The notes under the pieces are model-generated. The model was not told the origin of the DNA. It made no database searches and was given only the letters and a program-made list of their open reading frames with translations. From positions 1 to 12,206 of the forward strand of contig PWKX01000140.1 in assembly GCA_003559585.1 (NCBI GenBank): 12,206 bases of DNA. Reading direction: 5' to 3'. The translations under genes and the position numbers were made by a program. Source of the stretch: Mollicutes bacterium (lineage in GTDB: Bacteria; Bacillota_I; Bacilli_A; Izemoplasmatales; Izemoplasmataceae). How positions within the stretch are numbered: the stretch's first letter is position 1; each line of letters opens with the position of its first letter. This document shows positions 6,208 through 12,206 of this stretch, one piece after another.

Positions 6208-7584
6208 TTAAAATTTGATGCGTTTTTCAATATGAGCGATGATCTCGTCTAAAGAAAGGCGCGTTTGTTCCATCGTGTTTTTATCGCGTAATGTATAGGT
6301 GCCATCTTCTAAAGAATCGTGATCAATGGTCACCGCAAACGGGGTGCCTATCGCATCTTGTCGGCGGTAACGTCTGCCGATTTTACCCGCTTCATCATAC
6401 ACAGCCATCACGTGCTTGCTTAAAGCGCGGTAGACTTTTTCGGCTTCTTCTTTGTGGTGTTTTTTAATCAACGGTAAAACCGCTACTTTATAAGGCGCTA
6501 GCGCTGGGTGAATGTTTAAATTGATGCGTTCTTCACCGCTTTCTAAGGTCTCTGATGTGTAGGCTTCGTTTAAAACGGCTAAAAAAAGACGTTCAACCCC
6601 AAGTGATGGTTCGACAACGTAGGGGATGTATTTTTCATTCGTCACAGGGTCCATGTATTCAAGGCTTGTTTCTGAATGCGTTTGGTGTTGGGTTAAATCA
6701 TAATCGGTTCTTGAGGCGATGCCCCATAGTTCATCAAACCCAAAAGGATACTTATATTCAATGTCGGTGGTCATGTTGGAGTAATGCGATAGTTGTGAGG
6801 CATCATGGTCTTCAAAGGTTAAGTTGTCTGCGTGTAAGTTTAAGTCGATTAAAAACTGCATGCTTTCTTTTTTCCAGTAGTCAAACCATGTTTTCTCAGT
6901 GCCTGGTTTACAGAAAAATTCTAGTTCCATTTGTTCGAACTCGCGGGTTCTAAAAATGAAATTACCTGGGGTGATTTCATTGCGGAAACTTTTACCGATT
7001 TGCACAATGCCAAACGGCACTTTTAAACGCGAGGTTCGTTGAACATGTTTAAAATCAAGGAAGATGCCTTGCGCGGTTTCTGGTCTTAAGTATAAATCAA
7101 GACCTTGTTCATCAACCACACCTTGTGAGGTTTTAAACATGAGGTTAAATTGTCTGATGGTGGTGAAATCATGTTTGCCGCAGGCAGGACAAGGGATGTG
7201 GTTGTCTTTGATGTAGGCTTCCATCTCATTAATTTTCATGCCATCAGCATGCACACTTGGGTCATAGGTTTCAATTAGGTGATCGGCTCTGTGTCTTGTT
7301 TGACACGCTTTACAATCAATTAATGGGTCGTTAAACCCACCGACATGACCACTGGCTACCCAGGCGTTGGGGTTTAATAAAATAGAAGAGTCTAACCCGA
7401 CGTTATAAGGGCTTTCTTGTACAAAGCGTTTCCAAAACGCTTGTTTAAGGTTGTTTTTGAGTTCAACACCTAAAGGACCGTAATCCCAGGTATTGGCTAA
7501 GCCACCGTAAATTTCACTGCCTTGGTAGACAAAGCCATAGTTTTTTGCGTAGTTGATGAGTGTTTCCATAGATTTTGCTTTCAT
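6208..7584 (-). CDS. glyS: Glycyl-tRNA synthetase, single-chain (alpha2) type
   Basis: A 458-residue class II aminoacyl-tRNA synthetase that charges tRNA-Gly in the cytoplasm. It is the single-chain homodimeric form (also called GlyQS or eukaryote-like GlyRS), not the alpha2beta2 enzyme of glyQ+glyS. Seen: the N-terminal signature GSEIYGGLANTWDYGPLG (22-39), motif 2 region GKSFRNEITPGNF (197-209) with REFEQMELEFF (214-224), and motif 3 EPSLGVERLFLAVL (325-338). The C-terminal anticodon-binding domain starts near LAPYKVAVLPL (362-372). Two CxxC pairs (Cys91/Cys94, Cys132/Cys135) could bind zinc. Start: ATG at 7584, about 7 nt after AGGAGG, overlapping the recO stop as ATGA. A second in-frame ATG is at codon 6. 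Confidence 0.97.
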   Translation of the reverse strand: MKAKSMETLINYAKNYGFVYQGSEIYGGLANTWDYGPLGVELKNNLKQAFWKRFVQESPYNVGLDSSILLNPNAWVASGHVGGFNDPLIDCKACQTRHRADHLIETYDPSVHADGMKINEMEAYIKDNHIPCPACGKHDFTTIRQFNLMFKTSQGVVDEQGLDLYLRPETAQGIFLDFKHVQRTSRLKVPFGIVQIGKSFRNEITPGNFIFRTREFEQMELEFFCKPGTEKTWFDYWKKESMQFLIDLNLHADNLTFEDHDASQLSHYSNMTTDIEYKYPFGFDELWGIASRTDYDLTQHQTHSETSLEYMDPVTNEKYIPYVVEPSLGVERLFLAVLNEAYTSETLESGEERINLNIHPALAPYKVAVLPLIKKHHKEEAEKVYRALSKHVMAVYDEAGKIGRRYRRQDAIGTPFAVTIDHDSLEDGTYTLRDKNTMEQTRLSLDEIIAHIEKRIKF

Positions 7585-8306
7585 GATGTGCCTCCTGTTA
7601 ATAATGTCCGTAAGATCGCTTTTGATTTTGGTTTGGTGCCCATATGCATGGTTTGTAGGGCCTCAATCACATCGAATAACACCTGCGTGGTTTTAACTTC
7701 AAGCTGCAAGGGTTGGTATGTTTCAATATCGATGTAATAACACCATGTCAGGATTTGGTGGTGTTTTGGACCAATCAAGGTATGGGTTTTTATGGCATGC
7801 TGCTGACACACGAGTGAGGCGCTGTTGACATCAAACCATAAGTCGTGTTTGGTTTGACAAGTTTGACAGTGTTTTAAATTGATGCCATAGCCTAAAAAGT
7901 GAAAAAACTTTAATTCAAAAATCATTAAAATGTCTTCTGGACACGGGGTGTCATTAAGGGCATTTAATACTTTTTTTAAGAAATTAAAGAGTTTCTCGTG
8001 GTCATCATCATCGGTGAGGTTGTAATAAATCAACTCACACACGACATGCATCATCGTGATTTTAATAATGTCTTGTTTAAGGGCTTGATAGCGGTTAAGT
8101 AACGTGGCGTTTTTTAAGGTTGGCAAGTTCCCTTTAGAAGCCTCAAAACTGATCAAATGGCCGCTTTGTGTTAAATGACGAAACGGGCTGTTTAATTTTT
8201 TAACCCCGCGTGCTAAAACGCTTTTAATACCTTGGTTTGTGTAGATGTAAAGCAGTTTATTGTGGTCTTGGTAATCAAGCGTTCTGAGGATAAAGCCTTC
8301 TATCAC
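7581..8306 (-). CDS. recO: DNA repair protein RecO
   Basis: A 241-residue recombination mediator that, with RecR, loads RecA on SSB-coated single-stranded DNA in the RecFOR pathway. The N-terminal OB-fold starts EGFILRTLDYQDHNKLLYI (3-21) and includes SVLARGVKK (29-37). A helical middle is followed by the zinc site Cys147-x2-Cys150 and Cys167-x2-His170, which replaces the more common fourth cysteine with histidine. The helical part LKFFHFLGYGINL (132-144) just before the zinc site is typical of the family. Start: GTG at 8306, overlapping the era stop as GTGA, with GAGGA about 10 nt upstream. It sits in the conserved era-recO-glyS order. Confidence 0.94.
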   Translation of the reverse strand: MIEGFILRTLDYQDHNKLLYIYTNQGIKSVLARGVKKLNSPFRHLTQSGHLISFEASKGNLPTLKNATLLNRYQALKQDIIKITMMHVVCELIYYNLTDDDDHEKLFNFLKKVLNALNDTPCPEDILMIFELKFFHFLGYGINLKHCQTCQTKHDLWFDVNSASLVCQQHAIKTHTLIGPKHHQILTWCYYIDIETYQPLQLEVKTTQVLFDVIEALQTMHMGTKPKSKAILRTLLTGGTS

Positions 8307-9205
8307 GAGGGGTCTTCCTCATAACCAAAGTTTCTTAACTCTAAGGCTTTATTACGCCAATCTTTAACCACTTTTACATGTAAATCTAAATAGATTTTCG
8401 TGTCTAATAAGTGTAGGATATCTTTTCTGGCTAAGGTGCCGATTTTCTTAAGCATGCGCCCACCTTTACCAATGATGATGCCTTTTTGTGAATCGCGTTC
8501 AACAACGATGGTGCCGTGGATGTTCAACAAATGGGTGTGTTCATCATCCATCTCGATGTTGTCGATGATCACCGCCACGCTGTGTGGCACTTCTTCTCTG
8601 GTGGTCAGTAGGACTTTCTCACGGATTCGCTCAGCAATCAAAAACTTCTCAGGCTGATCGGTTCGCATATGTTCTGGGTAATAGGCAGGGCCTTCAGGTA
8701 AAAACGCTTTGATGTCATCTTTTAAAATGTCGGTGTAGGTGCCTTTTAAGGCACTCACAGCGAACACACCATCAAAGTTGTGGCGTTTTTTTAAGGTTTC
8801 AACGTAAGTTTCTAACCGGTTAATGTCTTTAACGCGGTCGATTTTATTGATGATGAGAATTGAAGGGGTGTCTAAGTTGCGTAAGTTTTTAAGAACCATA
8901 TCGTCTAACTCATCACGGTCAAGTGTGGCATCCACGACATACATGATTAAATCAACGGCAGATAACGTTCTCAGTGCCGCTTTGGTCATGTATTCACCAA
9001 GGGCGTGTTTTGGTTTATGAAGCCCAGGTGTGTCGATAAAGACAATTTGACTGTCTTCATCGTTATAGATCCCACGAATGGTGTTTCTGGTGGTTTGTGG
9101 TTTGCTGGAGGTGATGGTGAGTTTTTCACCTAGCAAGGTGTTTAAGAGGGTGCTTTTGCCAACGTTGGCGTTTCCAATGATGCTGACAAAGCCGCTTTTT
9201 AACAC
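8303..9205 (-). CDS. era: GTPase Era
   Basis: A 300-residue essential-type GTPase that binds the 3' end of 16S rRNA and assists 30S maturation. G1 is GNANVGKST (11-19), the G2 region is around TTRNTIRG (38-45), G3 is DTPGLHKP (58-65), G4 is NKID (120-123) and G5 is SALKG (151-155). The C-terminal KH domain contains IIIGKGGRMLKKIG (243-256). The length matches the family (~300). Start: GTG at 9205, sharing one base with the cdd stop (TAGTG), with GAAGGTG upstream. The neighbours ybeY and cdd form the usual conserved group, and Era and YbeY act together on 16S rRNA. Confidence 0.97.
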   Translation of the reverse strand: MLKSGFVSIIGNANVGKSTLLNTLLGEKLTITSSKPQTTRNTIRGIYNDEDSQIVFIDTPGLHKPKHALGEYMTKAALRTLSAVDLIMYVVDATLDRDELDDMVLKNLRNLDTPSILIINKIDRVKDINRLETYVETLKKRHNFDGVFAVSALKGTYTDILKDDIKAFLPEGPAYYPEHMRTDQPEKFLIAERIREKVLLTTREEVPHSVAVIIDNIEMDDEHTHLLNIHGTIVVERDSQKGIIIGKGGRMLKKIGTLARKDILHLLDTKIYLDLHVKVVKDWRNKALELRNFGYEEDPS

Positions 9206-9606
9206 TATAGATCACCTTCGCTAAAACCTAAAGGCAATAATTCTTGATTTAATTTGGTGACGACGTTGTTCTCACCATCAACCATATGCACAGGCACATC
9301 AGGGTTGATCAATTCACTCATCACTTGTCGACAAGCCCCACACGGTGAGACTAAGTAAGGTTTTGGGGTGGTGACCACAACTTCAACGATGTCGTCTTTG
9401 GTGTAGCCTTCGGTGCGCGCTGTAAAAAGAGCCGTTCGCTCAGCACAGTTTGATAAGCCAAATGAGGCGTTTTCAACGTTGATGCCGGTGATGATGTTGC
9501 CATCTTTCATTCTGAGCGCTGCGCCCACAGGGAAATTAGAGTATTTGACATAAGCGTGTTTTAACACATACTTTGCCGCAATGATTAACTCATGATCTGG
9601 TTTCAT
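9205..9606 (-). CDS. cdd: Cytidine deaminase
   Basis: A 133-residue homotetrameric-type cytidine deaminase that converts cytidine and deoxycytidine to uridine forms in pyrimidine salvage. The zinc-hydrolase core is visible: NCAERTAL (53-60) with Cys54 and proton-shuttle Glu56, and SPCGACRQVM (87-96) with Cys89 and Cys92. The substrate-side segments FPVGAAL (25-31) and NVENASFG (43-50) are present. Length is usual for the small, three-cysteine class. It starts 11 nt after the ybeY stop with only a weak ribosome site, so coupling is likely. In Bacillus dgkA lies between ybeY and cdd; here there is no room for it. Confidence 0.97.
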   Translation of the reverse strand: MKPDHELIIAAKYVLKHAYVKYSNFPVGAALRMKDGNIITGINVENASFGLSNCAERTALFTARTEGYTKDDIVEVVVTTPKPYLVSPCGACRQVMSELINPDVPVHMVDGENNVVTKLNQELLPLGFSEGDL

Positions 9607-9617
9607 AAACCCACGTC

Positions 9618-10043
9618 CTATCTCGGTATTTTAACCGCTTGTAATATTTGTTCTTGTAAATTAAACATGATGTGTTCTTTTTCTTCTGTGTCGTGATCAT
9701 ACCCTAAAGCATGTAAAAAGCCATGAATCACTAAAAAAGCAAGTTCTCGTTTAAAGGTATGCCCATAAGCTTTGGCTTGTTCCATCGCCACATGTGGGGC
9801 GATGAAAACATCGCCTAGTTCTTCAGCTAACTCACTAGGAAAGGTTAACACATCGGTGGTTTTATCTTGGTTACGGTATGTTTTGTTTAACTCATGCATG
9901 CTTGCGTTGGTGATGAAAATGATGTTGATGATGTGTTTTTTATTCACACGCATCATTTTATAAGCTTTTTTTAAGGCTTTTCGAACCAACGGTTCATAGT
10001 TTTCTTCGTTGCATTGATTCACTACATTAAGCTTCATCGTCAT
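9618..10043 (-). CDS. ybeY: rRNA maturation endoribonuclease YbeY
   Basis: A 141-residue metal-dependent endoribonuclease (UPF0054) involved in 16S rRNA 3'-end processing and ribosome quality control. The zinc site is explicit: H107-G-F-L-H111-x5-H117 in VIHGFLHALGYDHD. The upstream family block YRNQDKTTDVLTFP (56-69) and the GDVFIAP strand (77-83) are present. Length is typical (~140-155). The ATG at 10043 is 4 nt from GGAG and an in-frame ATG at codon 3 (10037) is 10 nt away; either could be the true start. It overlaps the phoH 3' end by 17 nt. Confidence 0.95.
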   Translation of the reverse strand: MTMKLNVVNQCNEENYEPLVRKALKKAYKMMRVNKKHIINIIFITNASMHELNKTYRNQDKTTDVLTFPSELAEELGDVFIAPHVAMEQAKAYGHTFKRELAFLVIHGFLHALGYDHDTEEKEHIMFNLQEQILQAVKIPR

Positions 10044-10989
10044 ATCGCTCCAATATTTTTTGAATGAGGGGGTGGCGAATCACGTCAATGCGTTCAAACC
10101 TAATCACCGCAATGCCATCGACGTCTTTTAATAATCGCGTGGCATGAACCAAGCCACTTTCTGCATTTTTCGGTAAATCTATTTGGGTTAAATCCCCGGT
10201 CACAATCATTTTGGAATCAAAGCCTAACCGGGTTAAAAAGAGCTTCATTTGTCCGCGTGTGGTGTTTTGCGCTTCATCTAAGACAACATACGCGTTTTCT
10301 AACGTGCGGCCTCTCATGTAGGCTAAAGGCGCGATTTCGATGACACCTTTTTCAATTAAATCATCGGTTTGCTTATTGCCTAAAGCTTCATAAAGTGCGT
10401 CGTATAACGGTCTTAAATAAGGGTCGATTTTTTCTTTTAAATCACCGGGTAAAAACCCTAGGTTTTCACCGGCTTCAACCGCTGGTCTGGTTAAAATGAT
10501 TTTGCGAATATGACCGTTTTTAAGTAATCGAACCGCATGTAAGACAGCCACATAAGTTTTGCCTGTCCCAGCTGGGCCGATGGCGAAGGTTAAATCGTTT
10601 TGTTCGATTGATTTTAAGTACCGTTTTTGATTAAACGTTTTGGCATAAATGGGTTTACCGGTAAGGGTTTTGGTGATCTCGACGCGTTTTAAGTAGTGAT
10701 CAACAATATCCTCAGCATCCATCTGTTCACTTAGTTTAGCGATGTAAATCACATCGCGTTCACTGATGTCGATGTTTTGATCAACGAGTTTAATTAAAAT
10801 ACCAAAGATCGTTTCTAATCGTGTTTTGGTGCTGGTATCATCACTTTTAATGTGGATGGCGTCGCCTTTGGTGAAAATCACGGTGTTAAACAGTTTATTT
10901 AAAACGTTCAAATGGCGATCGTTAATGCCGATCACCTCAGAAAATGTATGAATATTTGTGAATGACACATCTAGCTTAGTAAGTTTCAA
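10027..10989 (-). CDS. phoH: PhoH-family ATPase (PhoH/YbeZ type)
   Basis: A ~320-residue PhoH-like P-loop ATPase/predicted RNA helicase, consistently paired with YbeY in bacteria and probably acting in rRNA metabolism. Counting from the TTG at 10989: Walker A IGPAGTGKT (137-145), block LTRPAVEAGENLGFLPGDL (166-184), DPYLRPLYDAL (189-199), Walker B VVLDEAQN (235-242) and sensor-like VTGDLTQIDLP (263-273). Start choice: an ATG at 11013 would add eight unconserved residues and has no close ribosome site, while AAGGAG lies 9 nt before the in-frame TTG at 10989. TTG is therefore preferred, though the longer form cannot be excluded. It is the first gene of the ten-gene run. Confidence 0.95.
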   Translation of the reverse strand: MKLTKLDVSFTNIHTFSEVIGINDRHLNVLNKLFNTVIFTKGDAIHIKSDDTSTKTRLETIFGILIKLVDQNIDISERDVIYIAKLSEQMDAEDIVDHYLKRVEITKTLTGKPIYAKTFNQKRYLKSIEQNDLTFAIGPAGTGKTYVAVLHAVRLLKNGHIRKIILTRPAVEAGENLGFLPGDLKEKIDPYLRPLYDALYEALGNKQTDDLIEKGVIEIAPLAYMRGRTLENAYVVLDEAQNTTRGQMKLFLTRLGFDSKMIVTGDLTQIDLPKNAESGLVHATRLLKDVDGIAVIRFERIDVIRHPLIQKILERYDDEA

Positions 10990-11037
10990 ACAATCCGACT
11001 CCTTTGCGGCCATGATCTAGGTGTAAAACCTTCTATC

Positions 11038-11046
11038 ATTATACCA
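11038..11046 (-). promoter_or_regulatory. Extended -10 promoter of the phoH operon
   Basis: On the minus strand TGGTATAAT carries a perfect -10 (11043-11038) with the TGn extension. No good -35 is visible 17-18 nt upstream, consistent with an extended -10 promoter. It lies just after the rpsU terminator and is the only clear promoter I see ahead of the ten-gene run. Confidence 0.7.
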
Positions 11047-11073
11047 TATATAGTGGGTGAAGTTTACCATGAG

Positions 11074-11106
11074 AAAAAAATAACGGTGAAATTTTCACCG
11101 TTATTT
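11074..11106 (-). terminator. Intrinsic terminator of rpsU
   Basis: On the minus strand a long stem built on AAUAACGGUGAA/UUCACCGUUAUU with a 3-nt loop runs into a U tract. It starts about 10 nt after the rpsU stop codon. Confidence 0.9.
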
Positions 11107-11116
11107 TATGTGTTGG

Positions 11117-11287
11117 TTATTTTTTACCTTTGTTTTTGTTTTGCTTGTTCTTCTTAGAGACACTTGGTTTAACGTAATATTCTCTCTTTCGAGCTTCAGC
11201 AAGGGTACCTGAACGTGAAACATCGCGTTTAAATCGTTTCAACGCGTCTTCTAATGATTCATTGTTTCTAACAACTGTTTTGGCCAT
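11117..11287 (-). CDS. rpsU: 30S ribosomal protein S21
   Basis: A 56-residue basic protein of the small ribosomal subunit. Family features: the N-terminal VVRNNESLEDALKRFKRDV (5-23), then SGTLAEARKREYYVKPS (26-42) and a lysine-rich tail. A 17-residue upstream extension of the frame is rejected, because GGGAGG sits 8 nt before the ATG at 11287 and S21 normally begins at this MAKT-like position. It has its own promoter and terminator. In Bacillus rpsU lies upstream of the same phoH group, so the location is conserved. Confidence 0.96.
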   Translation of the reverse strand: MAKTVVRNNESLEDALKRFKRDVSRSGTLAEARKREYYVKPSVSKKNKQNKNKGKK

Positions 11288-11328
11288 GAGGTTTCCCTCC
11301 CTTCCGCTCTGGAAAAATTCCTGTATAC

Positions 11329-11357
11329 ATAGTAACAAATTATTGACTTATTGTAAA
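11329..11357 (-). promoter_or_regulatory. Promoter of rpsU
   Basis: On the minus strand TTTACA (11357-11352), a 17-nt spacer and TACTAT (11334-11329), about 40 nt before the start codon. The -35 is the same TTTACA as at the two ferredoxin promoters. Confidence 0.68.
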
Positions 11358-11406
11358 GTGTTTTTGACGCAAACGCACAAAATATAGCGCTTTTTAAGTT
11401 TCTGAC

Positions 11407-11435
11407 TTAACCTTTTATCACATGCGTGCTACAAT
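11407..11435 (+). promoter_or_regulatory. Promoter of the 190-aa membrane protein gene
   Basis: TTAACC (11407-11412), a 17-nt spacer and TACAAT (11430-11435), the latter preceded by TGC as an extended -10. It is back to back with the rpsU promoter, about 50 bp away. Confidence 0.6.
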
Positions 11436-11464
11436 AAAGCTAACAAAGGCTTGGAGGTGTCATC

Positions 11465-12037
11465 ATGCCTGAGATTGATTTTACACAAATAGAGACTTGG
11501 TTTACCGCTGAGACATTGCCGTTTATCATCGGTGGTGTGCTTTTACTTGTCTTATTGTTTTTGTATCTCGCTCACCGCATGCGTGTGATGCATTTAAAAG
11601 CGATGATTAAAAGAAACCGTAAAGCTTCAATCAAGAAATACAACGTCAGTGCTTTACTCGAAAAGATTGATAACAAACGCAAACCTGAAAGCAATGATTT
11701 TAAAGGGTTAAAAGGTAAAGCTAAAAAGTTGGTGAAACAATACTTAAAACATAAGCACAACGAGATTAAATATATCGCCATTTTTAAAACCCGTGGTCGG
11801 TTTAAATTTAAATTAAAAGCCTGTGTCATTAAAATCACACAGGAAAAACAAGACCGTGTCAAAAAAGAAACGTATCAAAGTTTAAGAGATTACATCAAGC
11901 TGGCCAACAAGTATGATTGTTTGGATCAGTTCATGGTTTACTTAGATGAACTCCCACAGTATATGATGGATGATGGACAGTTTGAGTACTATTTAGACAC
12001 CCATGATGTGACAATATCGTATCAATATCAATCGTGA
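11465..12037 (+). CDS. Unrecognised single-pass membrane protein, basic cytosolic domain
   Basis: A 190-residue protein I do not recognise. Residues 1-16 are acidic. One strong transmembrane helix follows (about 18-36, LPFIIGGVLLLVLLFLYLA). A basic HRMR and K/R-rich segment then predicts the C-terminal part is cytosolic by the positive-inside rule. Residues 40-135 are very rich in Lys/Arg, which could suggest contact with nucleic acid or acidic lipids (inference only). The C-terminal third (about 136-190) is more acidic and Tyr-rich, with DELPQYMMDDGQFEYYLDTHD. GGAGGTG precedes the ATG well. The gene is monocistronic, with an extended -10 promoter and a strong terminator that overlaps the TGA stop. 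It is divergent from rpsU. Codon use resembles its neighbours. Confidence 0.88.
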   Translation: MPEIDFTQIETWFTAETLPFIIGGVLLLVLLFLYLAHRMRVMHLKAMIKRNRKASIKKYNVSALLEKIDNKRKPESNDFKGLKGKAKKLVKQYLKHKHNEIKYIAIFKTRGRFKFKLKACVIKITQEKQDRVKKETYQSLRDYIKLANKYDCLDQFMVYLDELPQYMMDDGQFEYYLDTHDVTISYQYQS

Positions 12038-12061
12038 AGCCAAGTGCTTCACGATTTTTTT
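12031..12061 (+). terminator. Intrinsic terminator overlapping the stop codon of the 190-aa gene
   Basis: A perfect 10-bp stem ATCGTGAAGC/GCTTCACGAT with loop CAAGT and a T tract. The TGA stop codon (12035-12037) lies inside the 5' arm. On the opposite strand the stem lacks a good U run, so it is a plus-strand terminator. Confidence 0.9.
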
Positions 12062-12106
12062 AGAATCTACTATGCGCGCGCTTAAATGGATTTAGTTTGT
12101 GTGCTA

Positions 12107-12206
12107 TTAATCTTGAATAATCGCCTTTGATTCCGGGTAGGATACTTCGTGTAATTGGACCGTTAAGAGTTGATTGGTTTGATCGGTTTTTGTGTTTAAT
12201 GAAACA
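12107..12206 (-). CDS. C-terminal end of an unidentified gene (runs off right edge)
   Basis: On the minus strand an open frame of 32 codons enters from the right edge and ends in tandem stops TAA TAG (from 12109). The visible residues include KTDQTNQLLTVQLHE and SYPESKAIIQD. Codon choice (CAA, TTA, ACC, GAA) resembles the neighbours. A second minus frame stays open to 12060 but gives a strongly basic peptide with CGA/AGA arginine codons unlike the neighbours, so I prefer the first. All plus frames are closed. No family could be assigned from so short a piece. Confidence 0.5.
   Translation of the reverse strand, partial: VSLNTKTDQTNQLLTVQLHEVSYPESKAIIQD

Noticed and set aside
6555..6953. 132-codon plus-strand open frame inside glyS
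   Set aside because: It is fully antisense to conserved GlyS catalytic-domain sequence, has atypical Cys/Arg/Leu composition and no promoter or ribosome site.
12060..12206. Alternative 48-codon minus-strand frame at the right edge
   Set aside because: It gives a strongly basic peptide with rare arginine codons for this genome; the shorter frame ending in tandem stops at 12109 has neighbour-like codon use. Neither could be proven.

Overview
The window looks like a chromosomal core region of a low-to-moderate G+C Bacillota-type bacterium. The gene order rpsU / phoH-ybeY-cdd-era-recO-glyS-dnaG-rpoD-trmK-nif3 is the classic Firmicutes order. Several details point (by inference) to a Mollicutes-related lineage such as Acholeplasmatales/Izemoplasmatales: dgkA is absent between ybeY and cdd, a single-chain glycyl-tRNA synthetase replaces glyQ+glyS, and spacing is very compact. 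TGA is a normal stop here (rpoD, dnaG, recO, era and the 190-aa gene end with it), so this is not a code-4 mycoplasma. Clostridial-type ferredoxins suggest an anaerobic or fermentative lifestyle.

Layout. Positions 1-475 (minus) hold the first part of a polar-amino-acid ABC transporter lipoprotein. It is preceded by a sigma-A-like promoter and a well-formed lysine riboswitch (L box) with a readable terminator/antiterminator pair. Positions 845-1066 (minus) encode a YneF-type small membrane protein. Positions 1243-1736 (plus) carry two adjacent 2x[4Fe-4S]-type ferredoxins, each with its own promoter and terminator; the second has serine in place of one cluster-I cysteine.

From about 11046 down to 1800 (minus) runs one very tight run of ten genes: phoH, ybeY, cdd, era, recO, glyS, dnaG, rpoD, trmK and a NIF3-family gene. 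Neighbours overlap by 1-35 nt or are separated by only 11-12 nt. An extended -10 promoter lies in front of phoH and an intrinsic terminator after nif3. The run couples rRNA processing and ribosome assembly (YbeY, Era, PhoH), tRNA charging and modification (GlyS, TrmK), DNA repair and replication (RecO, DnaG), pyrimidine salvage (Cdd) and the housekeeping sigma factor (RpoD).

rpsU (minus) stands alone between its own promoter and terminator. It is divergent from an unrecognised 190-aa single-pass membrane protein on the plus strand (11465-12037). The right edge holds the 3' end of another minus-strand gene.

No mobile element, CRISPR array, rRNA or tRNA gene was seen. The most interesting local signals are the serine-substituted ferredoxin paralogue beside its canonical sister, the riboswitch-controlled transporter and the uncharacterised membrane protein. 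I did not find a convincing new multi-gene system.
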